This document shows positions 7,430 to 15,225 of a DNA stretch of 39,607 nucleotides, in pieces. The DNA is from an uncultured Candidatus Poseidoniales archaeon. Lineage in GTDB: Archaea > Thermoplasmatota > Poseidoniia > Poseidoniales > Thalassarchaeaceae. The translations under genes and the position numbers were made by a program. Position 1 is the first letter of the stretch; every line of letters begins with the position of its first letter. The DNA lies in contig CACGIE010000010.1 of assembly GCA_902573015.1 (NCBI GenBank), forward strand, positions 1 through 39,607, read 5' to 3'. The notes beneath the pieces are model-generated. The model did not search any database. It saw only the letters and a program-made list of their open reading frames with translations, and was not told where the DNA came from.

Positions 7430-10400
7430 CTAGCAACCTAGGCCAGTTTTCAGACCCTCGAGGTTCTTCCTCATCAACGAAAGATAATCATCGTCACTAT
7501 CGATAGGCGGTAGTTCCATGGTATAGAGAGTCTTAACCTCAAGTCCACTGGTCTGTTCCACTATTGCGGCAACTGCATTTGGAGAGGTGTACTCTTCTAC
7601 GAAGAATACTGTGATGCCCTCTTCCTCGATTTTTTCTATTACCTCGAGAATGTCGGCAGCCGATGGCTCTCCTTCTGGATCCAGGCCGTGGACAGTTACA
7701 AATTCCAAACCGTATCTCTTAGCCATGTAAGCATAGGCGTTGTGATTGGCAGCAACTGTGGTCCCCGTACAGGTGCTCGTCGAACCGAATGCGGCGTCGA
7801 AGTCTGAATGCAGGGAATCCAACTGTTCCACGAATGCCGCGGCGTTCTCTGTGAAAGCAGCCTCCCCGCTTGGGAATGCTACTATTAGGGCATCTAGTAC
7901 AATGCCGATTTGCTCCTTGTATGAAAGCGGGTCCAGCCAGCTGTGTGGATCAAAGTCGAATGCTTCGCCTTCACCAGCGACAATCTCCTGTTCCGAGTGG
8001 CCTTCTGTCCACATATGGCCTGCAGCCTCGCAATCAGCCTCGTTGGATTCGTAGTTCTCGTGGGTTGTTGTGTTGTGGCAACCTCCTTCTCCTTCGTGAT
8101 CGCCATGATCATCATCCTCGATCCACATGTGGCCTGCAGCCTCGCAATCAGCCTCGTTTGATTCGTAGTTCTCGTGGGTTGTTAGGTTGTGGCAGACTCC
8201 TTCGTGGTGGTCATCTTGACCGCCAGGCCCGCTGTTCCCAGCCACCCACATCAATCCGGCTCCCTCGCAATCCGCTTGATTTTGATAGGACATGTTGACT
8301 GTATGAGTGCTGATGTCGTAGCAAACCATAGCAGAATCGTCACCGTGGTCACCGTGGTCACCGTGGTCACCGTGGTCACCGTGGTCACCGTGGCCACCCT
8401 CACCCATTAGAATGAAGAATTCCACGCCCATGGGCAGAGCGAAACCGTAATCCCCCTCTTCCTCTATGTGAATAGTAGCATAACCAACGGGGCCATCATG
8501 CTCGTCGTGCTCTTCGTGGTCATCTCCCATAAGCTCGAGGAATGCGGATAGTTCTGACATGTTCAGTAGTTGGTTACCATCGGTATCTGACATGTTGAAC
8601 ATCTCCATGAGGACTTCCTCCTCATCGTGGTGCTCGTCATGGTCGCCATGGTCATCGTGATCGTCGTGATCATCCTCAGTCCCGTTATCCTCGTCGTGCT
8701 CGTCGTGGTCATCATGGTCGTCATCCTCGATAATCCATCCATTCCAGAACTCATCCCAAGAGATGTTACTGTCGTTGTTCGCGTCGAAATGCTCCATGAC
8801 CGTTCCTGGCGTCATTTCGACGTAATCTTCCTCGAACTCCTCTACAAGTTCCATGAAGGTCATCAGTTCTGACATGTCCAGTAGTTGGTTCCCATCGACA
8901 TCTGACATGTTGAACATCTCCATGAGGACTTCCTCCTCATCGTGGTGATCGTCATGGTCGTCATGGTCATCGTGATCGTCGTGATCATCCTCAGTCCCGT
9001 TTTCCTCATCGTGATCGTCGTGATCATCATGGTCGTCATCCTCTGCAGTCCAAGCGGCCCAGATTTCATCCCATGAGAGATTGCTGTCATTGTTAGTGTC
9101 AAAGCTCTCCATGGCCTCTTCTGCAGTCATGTGATCATCGTGGTCATCGTGATCGCCATGATCACCATGGTCATCGTGGTCGTCGTGACCGTCATCGTGA
9201 TCGCCATGATCACCATGGTCATCGTGGTCGTCGTGACCGTCATCGTGGTCATCGTGGTCATCGTGACCGTGCGCATCGGCTCCTTCCTGGGCGATAGGCT
9301 CTATTGGATTACCAGCAGAGTCATGCAGGTAATGTTGGTCACGCTCAAATTCCGTTGGTACGTGCTGAGCATACATTGCAAGCCCAGAAATTCCAGCCGT
9401 ATCAATCGTGAAGGTAGAGTCGTCACCCGATCCGACGTGCAGCTCGAAGCATGAACCCGCTGAATCAATTGAGGACATCATCTCGCCATCTTCCACAATT
9501 GTGCATGAATCTCCTTCGATCAAGGCCTCTACTCCATCTTCTAATGTGTGCATTGTTGCCTCAGTAGGGGTGTCAGTCGGGATTAGGACCAGGCGCATAG
9601 TAGGGTCGGCGTATGCTCCGTCAACTTTCTGCATCGACCATGTGTGGGTAGAATCGCTCATCGAGAACATTCCAGCCCACTCGAATGGTCCAGCACCGTG
9701 ACCGTGGTCATGGTGGTGATGGGCATGCCCACCAGGCATCTGCAGAGCTACCATGTTGAAATCGTGCATGTCCTCCGATTCGAATTCTATTACGTGCTCT
9801 CCCTCTTCCAGGTGGAAGATCATGATAACTGTCCCTGTTGGGCATCCTGCAGGGTTCTCAATCGTCTGTTCGGCAGCAGCATGATTGTGCCCGTCATGGT
9901 GATCGTCGTGATCGTCGTGATCGTCGTGATCGTCGTGATCGTCGTGAGCGTCATCGTGGTCGTCGTGACCGTCATCGTGGTCGTCGTGACCGTCATCGTG
10001 GTCATCGTGGTCGTCGTGACCGTCATCGTGGTCGTCGTGATCCTCCTCATCACCTTCGGGGATCGTCAACGAATGTGCCACGCGCTCTGCATGAATCTCC
10101 ACCTCTCCAGCGTGTGACTCCTCGTCCGCAAGCATGACTGCTTCGTAGGGGCCCTCCGACAGTGTCTCACACAGGTCTTCGATCAATATGGACCCGTAGT
10201 CCAATGAGACCTCTCCTGAGGGCATTGCATGGGTCTGGATTGCGGTCGGCGCATCGTTACCCAGGGCATCCATTGTCACCTCGACCCATGGTTCCAGGTT
10301 CAATCCGTGATAGAAGAACAGGTCTGCATCCATGAATGCCACGTAGTCGGCCACTGTTGGCTCGAAGTCGTGAAGAGGAACGTTCTCTGGGATGAGCATC

Positions 10401-10672
10401 TGCACGTTTAGGTGCTCGCCTCCTACTGCGGATACTAGTTGCTCTACGTGATAAGTCGAAACCAGAACATCTCCGAGAATCTGCACCTCTGCAGTCCCGT
10501 TATCCGATGTGGTTCCATTTTCCACCGCGGTGTTGTTTTCGTCCATCGAATCATCAATCACGTCTTCGATCAAGTCCTCGACTTCCTCCACCGATTCGTC
10601 CTCGAGACATCCTGCGACGCTCGAGAAAACCAGTAACAGGCTCGCCAAAATTGCCATTCTGCTGTTGTTCAT
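7430..10672 (-). CDS. znuA: Giant ZnuA-like metal-binding lipoprotein with His/Asp, EF-hand and Cys-module insertion
   Basis: This 1080-residue protein is an ABC solute-binding protein of the zinc/manganese class split by a huge insertion. A signal peptide with lipobox VAGC (C22) is followed by an acidic linker (23-62) and the N-lobe (63-150) with metal ligand H101 (PLHDFEPT). The C-lobe (900-1080) carries H910 (FDPHSWLDP), H977 (AANHNAYAY) and E1026/E1027. Normal family members are about 300 residues with a short His loop. Here about 700 residues sit between the lobes: His/Asp blocks at 208-265, 467-514, 546-578, 646-682 and 761-779; a beta-rich region (about 270-450) with a His cluster (316-326); four EF-hand loops (525-536, 591-602, 630-641, 696-707); and three Cys modules (C784, C827, C865). 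About 80 His fall in residues 187-780. It probably captures Zn(II) outside the membrane and passes it to the permease; Ca binding by the EF loops is likely. The reading frame is intact and a TATA box lies about 24 bp before the ATG. Confidence 0.93.
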   Translation of the reverse strand: MNNSRMAILASLLLVFSSVAGCLEDESVEEVEDLIEDVIDDSMDENNTAVENGTTSDNGTAEVQILGDVLVSTYHVEQLVSAVGGEHLNVQMLIPENVPLHDFEPTVADYVAFMDADLFFYHGLNLEPWVEVTMDALGNDAPTAIQTHAMPSGEVSLDYGSILIEDLCETLSEGPYEAVMLADEESHAGEVEIHAERVAHSLTIPEGDEEDHDDHDDGHDDHDDHDDGHDDHDDGHDDHDDAHDDHDDHDDHDDHDDHHDGHNHAAAEQTIENPAGCPTGTVIMIFHLEEGEHVIEFESEDMHDFNMVALQMPGGHAHHHHDHGHGAGPFEWAGMFSMSDSTHTWSMQKVDGAYADPTMRLVLIPTDTPTEATMHTLEDGVEALIEGDSCTIVEDGEMMSSIDSAGSCFELHVGSGDDSTFTIDTAGISGLAMYAQHVPTEFERDQHYLHDSAGNPIEPIAQEGADAHGHDDHDDHDDGHDDHDDHGDHGDHDDGHDDHDDHGDHGDHDDHDDHMTAEEAMESFDTNNDSNLSWDEIWAAWTAEDDDHDDHDDHDEENGTEDDHDDHDDHDDHDDHHDEEEVLMEMFNMSDVDGNQLLDMSELMTFMELVEEFEEDYVEMTPGTVMEHFDANNDSNISWDEFWNGWIIEDDDHDDHDEHDEDNGTEDDHDDHDDHGDHDEHHDEEEVLMEMFNMSDTDGNQLLNMSELSAFLELMGDDHEEHDEHDGPVGYATIHIEEEGDYGFALPMGVEFFILMGEGGHGDHGDHGDHGDHGDHGDDSAMVCYDISTHTVNMSYQNQADCEGAGLMWVAGNSGPGGQDDHHEGVCHNLTTHENYESNEADCEAAGHMWIEDDDHGDHEGEGGCHNTTTHENYESNEADCEAAGHMWTEGHSEQEIVAGEGEAFDFDPHSWLDPLSYKEQIGIVLDALIVAFPSGEAAFTENAAAFVEQLDSLHSDFDAAFGSTSTCTGTTVAANHNAYAYMAKRYGLEFVTVHGLDPEGEPSAADILEVIEKIEEEGITVFFVEEYTSPNAVAAIVEQTSGLEVKTLYTMELPPIDSDDDYLSLMRKNLEGLKTGLGC
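8009..8196. repeat. Tandem duplication of a Cys-module in the binding-protein gene
   Basis: 8009-8082 and 8123-8196 are nearly identical (offset 114 bp = 38 codons). They encode the second and third copies of the module CHN-x-TTHENYESNEADC. The few differences lie mainly at one edge, so the duplication is recent. Confidence 0.85.
8336..8392. repeat. 9-bp tandem repeat encoding (His-Gly-Asp)n
   Basis: GTGGTCACC recurs about six times with little change, giving consecutive HGD tripeptides (residues 761-779 of the binding protein). Confidence 0.9.
8528..9103. repeat. Duplicated EF-hand pair modules, 315-bp offset
   Basis: The segments 8843-9103 and 8528-8788 are homologous with a 315-bp (105-codon) offset; for example the stretch starting at 8591 recurs at 8906. 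Each unit encodes an EF loop, a His/Asp block and a second EF loop. Confidence 0.85.
9131..9274. repeat. Short-period repeats encoding His/Asp block 2
   Basis: Interleaved 9-bp and longer units (CATCGTGGT, CGTCGTGAC and variants) recur; a unit of about 48 bp starting near 9142 is repeated from about 9190. They encode DDH/GDH/DDGH runs (residues 467-514). Confidence 0.85.
9878..10051. repeat. Short-period repeats encoding His/Asp block 1
   Basis: 9-bp units such as GATCGTCGT in direct tandem, then 21-bp units around CGTCGTGACCGTCATCGTGGT. They encode DDH and DDGH repeats (residues 208-265), the longest His/Asp run in the protein. Confidence 0.9.
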
Positions 10673-10687
10673 GCGTCGCGCCGGACA

Positions 10688-10702
10688 ATAATATATATTT
10701 AA
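10688..10702 (-). promoter_or_regulatory. TATA box for the metal importer operon
   Basis: ATAATATATATTTAA is centred about 24 bp before the ATG at 10672, so the importer mRNA is probably leaderless. It lies in the 89-bp gap shared with the divergent NikR-like gene, the natural place for an operator. Confidence 0.55.
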
Positions 10703-10726
10703 TCTAGTCTATTAATTAGGTTATTG

Positions 10727-10739
10727 AAAATTATTATTA
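10727..10739 (+). promoter_or_regulatory. TATA-like region for the NikR-like gene
   Basis: AAAATTATTATTA lies about 27 bp before the ATG at 10762. The divergent promoters are only about 40 bp apart, so a bound regulator could cover both. Confidence 0.4.
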
Positions 10740-10761
10740 GTGGTGAGCAGTTGCCGGGTTT

Positions 10762-11193
10762 ATGACCCAGATAATATCATTCAGCGCAGACACAGATTTC
10801 GCTAAAGATCTAGACAATATGATTTCCAAGTCCGGCTACAGCAATCGAAGCCGTTTCATTCGAGATGCATCGCTATTCTACGCTGAGATGCAGCAGAGAG
10901 GGGACTTGGAGAATATGGATGGGGAACTGACAATCGAGGGGCATCTGGTCGTCTATTACCAGCATGACCATGGAGATAGTCAGAGGCTTTTGGACCTGCG
11001 GCACTCCGAACTAATCGAAGTGGCATCATACAGCCATAGCAGTCTCAAGCACAGTCACTCGTGCGTGGACGTTCTTCAGGTAAAGGGCAAAGCGGCTAAC
11101 ATCAGGTCCGTGATATCCCGCCTCAATAATACTCCTCACGTGGACAAGGTTTCTTTCATCATCGCTCCGATGCGTGAGGATGGATGCTGCTAA
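10762..11193 (+). CDS. nikR: NikR-like metal-responsive ribbon-helix-helix regulator
   Basis: A 143-residue protein with an N-terminal ribbon-helix-helix domain (ISFSADTDFAKDLDNMI, GYSNRSRFIRDA) and a C-terminal ACT-like metal domain, as in NikR. Relative to my recollection of E. coli NikR, H81, H92 and C101 could match ligands H76, H87 and C95, but there is a one-residue insertion, the H89 position is not His, and extra His occur at 97 and 99. The protein ends in Cys-Cys. It is divergently transcribed from the importer across an 89-bp gap, so it most likely controls the importer and itself in response to a metal. Whether it senses nickel, as NikR does, or zinc, as the neighbour suggests, is open. 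Confidence 0.85.
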   Translation: MTQIISFSADTDFAKDLDNMISKSGYSNRSRFIRDASLFYAEMQQRGDLENMDGELTIEGHLVVYYQHDHGDSQRLLDLRHSELIEVASYSHSSLKHSHSCVDVLQVKGKAANIRSVISRLNNTPHVDKVSFIIAPMREDGCC

Positions 11194-11253
11194 TCGTTTT
11201 TCGGGTATCGATTACAACGAGGCATTCAAGGTGATGCTCCTTGACCGACCGTC

Positions 11254-12996
11254 GTGGAAATCCCCCCAGAGCTCAAATCCATGCTTGGTGGAGGCTTGGG
11301 TCCGACCAAGCAGAAGGCCGCTCGTCTGGTAGTTGATCTGGCATCTACTGCTGGAGCTTCAGAGTTCATCCGGGTAGACAACGCCCACGTCTCCGGAGTG
11401 AGCGTGATCACCGGGGGACATGGCCTCCGGAGGTTCCTCTCGGATCTCTCTGGAGATCCCAAGGGGGTGGTATCGATACCCACGACACTGAACTCGGCAG
11501 GCTGCGACCATGAGAAGATGGATGAGATGGGGATAGATTACCCTGACTTCCTTGAGCAGCAGTTCGAGATAGTCCAAGCATACTCAGAGCTTGGCATAGA
11601 GGCCACTCTTTCCTGCACTCCCTATGACAGGGGAATAGAGAGCCCGGAAGGCATCGGATCTTGGGCAGAGTCCAACGCAGTATGCTTCTCTAACTCCTAC
11701 ACTTCCCTGGTAACCAACAGAGAATCCGGGCTATCGGCCCTAGCCACAGCCCTAACCGGATGGGCCCCAAAGTGGGGTTTGCATATGGAGTCAAACAGGA
11801 GACCGAATATCTTGGTTAACGTCGAAGCAAAGATGTCCAACGTCACCGATTGGAGCATCCTCGGGGATTGGATAGGGAAGCAGATAATGCCTACCTGGGA
11901 TCTTCCGTGGGGACCCATGCCAAGGTTCGTGGGCCTCCCTCGGGCGAACTTCGAGATGCAGAAGGCGCTGACTGCCTCAGCAGCCAATTATGGCTGCCCG
12001 ATGCTCTGGGCCGATGGGATCACTCCGGATGCCCCTCTCGTCGAAGAATTCCAGGGTGAGCTCAATTTCACAGATGAAGATCTAGGGAGGAGGTATCGCG
12101 AACTATCTCCCAAGGGGAAGGTGGATTTGGTCGTGATTGGTTGCCCGCAGGCAAGCGTAGGTGAGGCAAGGGAGACTGCAGCAGCTATCAGGGCGAGGAT
12201 GGAGCTCGGAGAGGCGATACCCAATCACAGACTATGGCTCTTCATGAGTTCCCACAATTACGATCTGATTTCATTAGACGGAACTCTAGACATACTGGAG
12301 GAGGCCGGTGCTTTGGTTCTGAGGGACACATGCCCGGAGGTGACTCCGTACAACCGTTCCAAGTACAACCACCTACTCACCAACTCTCTCAAGGCGGAGC
12401 ACTACCTGACTAGCGGCCTGAACCGCATTCCCACTAGCGTAGCACCCATCATGGAATGCGTGGCTCACGCCTTCGACGACTCTCTAATTGACGCCCCGCG
12501 CCCCGAATTAGGAAGTCAACATGCATCTCCCATGCATACGGCAAAGACACTCCAGGAATCTCCATTCTCCACCACTGGAAAGGGAATTCCAAGCCAGTCT
12601 GAGTGGGAAGTCTCCGGGAGGGCCCTAGTGACGGACGTCCCAATTACATATCTGGGATACGTGAACAGGGATACTGGGGTTATCGAGGAACCCGGACACC
12701 CACTCGACGGCATCCCAATCCGGGACACGGTCCTAATCTACCCCAAGGGCTCTGGGTCAACCGTAGCACCATTTGTGCTGATGGGCCTGATATACACAGG
12801 ATTCGGGCCCAAAGCAATATTGAACAGAGACGTTTGCCCACTCACCCTTCCGGCAGCATCACTGTTGGGAGTCCCTTACGCGCATGGCTTCGAGGAGGAT
12901 CCAACATTGGGGGTGAACACCGGAGACGAGGTTTCTCTGGACCTTTCATCCGGGATAGTTTCCCTGAAGGTGGAATCTAGGCATACCGAGGTTTGA
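11254..12996 (+). CDS. Fused aconitase-X protein (DUF521 + DUF126 swivel)
   Basis: A 580-residue protein. Residues 1-440 are the aconitase-X catalytic part (VDNAHVSGVSVITGGHGLRR, LSCTPYDRGIESPEGIGSWA, ALVLRDTCPEVTPYN with a probable Fe-S Cys). Residues 450-575 are the swivel subunit (LDGIPIRDTVLIYPKGSGST, GPKAILNRDVCPLTLPAASL). In archaea the family's known role is phosphomevalonate dehydratase in the modified mevalonate pathway, usually as two separate subunits; fused forms are known in bacteria as cis-3-hydroxyproline dehydratase. HMG-CoA reductase in the same window favours the mevalonate role, but the sequence alone does not decide. The GTG at 11254 is the start because a TGA lies in frame 12 bp upstream. 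The transglycosylase gene starts 24 bp downstream. Confidence 0.88.
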   Translation: MEIPPELKSMLGGGLGPTKQKAARLVVDLASTAGASEFIRVDNAHVSGVSVITGGHGLRRFLSDLSGDPKGVVSIPTTLNSAGCDHEKMDEMGIDYPDFLEQQFEIVQAYSELGIEATLSCTPYDRGIESPEGIGSWAESNAVCFSNSYTSLVTNRESGLSALATALTGWAPKWGLHMESNRRPNILVNVEAKMSNVTDWSILGDWIGKQIMPTWDLPWGPMPRFVGLPRANFEMQKALTASAANYGCPMLWADGITPDAPLVEEFQGELNFTDEDLGRRYRELSPKGKVDLVVIGCPQASVGEARETAAAIRARMELGEAIPNHRLWLFMSSHNYDLISLDGTLDILEEAGALVLRDTCPEVTPYNRSKYNHLLTNSLKAEHYLTSGLNRIPTSVAPIMECVAHAFDDSLIDAPRPELGSQHASPMHTAKTLQESPFSTTGKGIPSQSEWEVSGRALVTDVPITYLGYVNRDTGVIEEPGHPLDGIPIRDTVLIYPKGSGSTVAPFVLMGLIYTGFGPKAILNRDVCPLTLPAASLLGVPYAHGFEEDPTLGVNTGDEVSLDLSSGIVSLKVESRHTEV

Positions 12997-13020
12997 TGGC
13001 ATCCACTCCGTGCAAGGTCC

Positions 13021-15147
13021 ATGGCAGCGCGTCCCGATCCGGAACCATGCAGGGAACAAGACCTCGGCCTGTTCGAGATAACACAGAGGGACGGCGCTGC
13101 AAGAATCGGCAAGCTACACACCAAACACGGCATGGTCACCACTCCTATGCTGCTTCCAGTGATCAATCCAAATCTGCGAACTATCGAACCAAGGGAGATG
13201 TGGGACAAGTATGGGATCGAGGCCCTGATAACCAACTCATACGTTATCTGGAAGCATGAGGATCTGAAATCTCAGGCACTCTCGAATGGGATCCACTCAT
13301 TGCTGGACTTCCCAGGCGCAGTGGTAACTGACTCAGGAACATTCCAGTCATATGTCTACGGAGACGTAGAGGTTGGCCCAGAAGAGATAGTGTCCTTCCA
13401 GAGGGATATGGGCGTGGATGTAGGAACGATGCTCGATGTATTCGGAAGGCCCGACATGTCCAGAGATGAGTTGGAACACGCAGTTTCTGAGACCGCCAAT
13501 CGTTCGGAGATCTCACTTTCCGCAGCAGGCCCAGACATGCAACTCAACGGGCCGATACAAGGTGGCACTCACGCAGATCTCAGGGACGAGGCATCTCTTC
13601 TGATGGGTTCAGTAGACGTAGACGGGAAGGGATTCTCCATCCATCCGATAGGAGGCATCGTACCGCTAATGGAACAACAGAGGTACAGGGAACTGTTCGA
13701 GATCCTACTGGCCTCCAAGGCTTCACTGCCCCCTGACAGGCCAGTTCACTTCTTCGGTTGCGGCCACCCGCTCCTTTTCCCTATGTCAATAGCCCTGGGG
13801 GTGGACATCTTCGATAGCGCCGCCTATGCGATTTTCGCCAGAGACGACAGACTCCTGACCCCTGAGGGCACTGTAAAACTAGACGATTTGGAGGAGTGGC
13901 CGTTCCACTCACATGCCCTTTATGCGGAGACTCCGAAAAGTATCAGAGCCATGCCTCATGATGATCGTTCTAGAATTCTGGCCGAGCATAATCTCGAGGT
14001 TACTCAGGCCGAGCTAGCAAAGTGCAGAGAAGCAGTAAGGAAGGGCACAATATGGGAGCTGGCAGAGAGGAGGAGCCACGCCTCCCCTTATCTGAGGGAG
14101 GCCTTCGTGTGGCTGCAGGAACAACTGGACGACCCCGATGACGGACCAGTCGGGGAGTCAGTGCTACGGATGATAGCATCCAGCAACCCTCTCAGGAGTG
14201 GTGGAGAGCAGCTTGGAGAGGAAATCGAGTACAGGCCGCACATCCTCCATATTCAGGCTCTTCTAGCCACTAGATGGAGGGTCCCGGGATCATGGTGGGA
14301 CTCCACTACTGGCCCGGCAGAGGGAGTACTCCTGCTAGAGGGGACCTCTCCTCCTTGGCGTAACAAGAAGAGTGCTCTGATTGAGCACCTGTCTAGGGAA
14401 CCGAGGACCGTGGTGATGATTTCCACGCCCATAGGACCCATACCATACTCTCTGGAGGATCTATCTCCATGGTGCCACCTTACTGGTCCAGATGGGATTT
14501 GGCAACCAATCTCCGATGAACATGAGATCAGTGATGCCCTTGATGAACTGGGCCTATCCCAACTTCCTCTAACAAGGATAACTCCTGAAGACGAGTTAGA
14601 CGAGATTCCCGATTCAGAGGATATCAGAGACTGGCTCGATAGGTGTTCAATCGTGGACAAACTATCCGTTCTTTGCTCGATTCACCCATTGGATGCTTGT
14701 AAGATGACGGATGAGATGGCCTGTAGGAGGTCCAGAACGGATAGGGTCGTCAACGTAAGTTCTGGAGACTCACACATCTTATCCCCCAGACTGACAGATG
14801 GGGGAATCTCACTTACCGTCGAGGGGGCCTCGATAGCCAACGATCTGAATGCCTCACCAACCCCAGATTTCGGAAAAACGGAGGATGAATCAGATTTCCC
14901 AGGAATTCCAAGGGTGTGTATCGTTGACGATGCAATACCATTCGTTGGTAAGGGCAGGAATGTAATGCACGGTTACATCTCAGGCGCAGACTCACACATT
15001 ATCCCCGGACAACCGTGTCTAGTCGTCGACTCGAAAGGGACACTAGTTGCGCATGGAACTCCGTTGACTTCCCATTTGGAGATGCAGTTCCTCAGGAAGG
15101 GAATCGCTGTCAAAGTCAGGGATGGGGCGATCAAGCAAGGCCAGTAA
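13021..15147 (+). CDS. tgtA: Archaeosine tRNA-ribosyltransferase (ArcTGT) with PUA domain
   Basis: A 708-residue enzyme that exchanges G15 of tRNA for preQ0, the first step of archaeosine formation. The TIM-barrel catalytic domain (about 15-345) has VVTDSGTFQS (D104, base-binding/catalytic) and the nucleophile region GVDIFDSA (D262). A middle region (350-630) matches the archaeal C1/C2 domains in place but diverges. A PUA domain ends the protein (about 630-708; IPFVGKGRNVMHGYI, IIPGQPCLVVDSKG). The zinc site is unusual: where the family has CxCxxC after the DDR-TPEGT segment, this protein has FHSHALY (295-301); the final His (H323 in AEHNL) is kept. The ATG at 13021 begins shortly after the aconitase-X stop, so co-transcription is likely. 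Confidence 0.92.
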   Translation: MAARPDPEPCREQDLGLFEITQRDGAARIGKLHTKHGMVTTPMLLPVINPNLRTIEPREMWDKYGIEALITNSYVIWKHEDLKSQALSNGIHSLLDFPGAVVTDSGTFQSYVYGDVEVGPEEIVSFQRDMGVDVGTMLDVFGRPDMSRDELEHAVSETANRSEISLSAAGPDMQLNGPIQGGTHADLRDEASLLMGSVDVDGKGFSIHPIGGIVPLMEQQRYRELFEILLASKASLPPDRPVHFFGCGHPLLFPMSIALGVDIFDSAAYAIFARDDRLLTPEGTVKLDDLEEWPFHSHALYAETPKSIRAMPHDDRSRILAEHNLEVTQAELAKCREAVRKGTIWELAERRSHASPYLREAFVWLQEQLDDPDDGPVGESVLRMIASSNPLRSGGEQLGEEIEYRPHILHIQALLATRWRVPGSWWDSTTGPAEGVLLLEGTSPPWRNKKSALIEHLSREPRTVVMISTPIGPIPYSLEDLSPWCHLTGPDGIWQPISDEHEISDALDELGLSQLPLTRITPEDELDEIPDSEDIRDWLDRCSIVDKLSVLCSIHPLDACKMTDEMACRRSRTDRVVNVSSGDSHILSPRLTDGGISLTVEGASIANDLNASPTPDFGKTEDESDFPGIPRVCIVDDAIPFVGKGRNVMHGYISGADSHIIPGQPCLVVDSKGTLVAHGTPLTSHLEMQFLRKGIAVKVRDGAIKQGQ

Positions 15148-15225
15148 GGGAAACTTTCCGGGGATTCATTCAAGTGATTGTTGCACGACCAAGGCTCTAC
15201 TCCCAGAGGGAGTCGGGGCTAGATA

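Noticed and set aside
8336-10051. Repeat tracts resembling a CRISPR array or minisatellite
   Set aside because: The units are 9-21 bp without unique spacers, lie within an intact reading frame and encode regular His/Asp peptides. They are coding repeats.
9131-10137. Plus-strand open frames opposite the His/Asp repeats (Val/Ile-rich or Arg/His-rich products)
   Set aside because: They arise because the GTC/GAT-type repeats lack stops in other frames. Products are pure low complexity and no promoter or ribosome site supports them.
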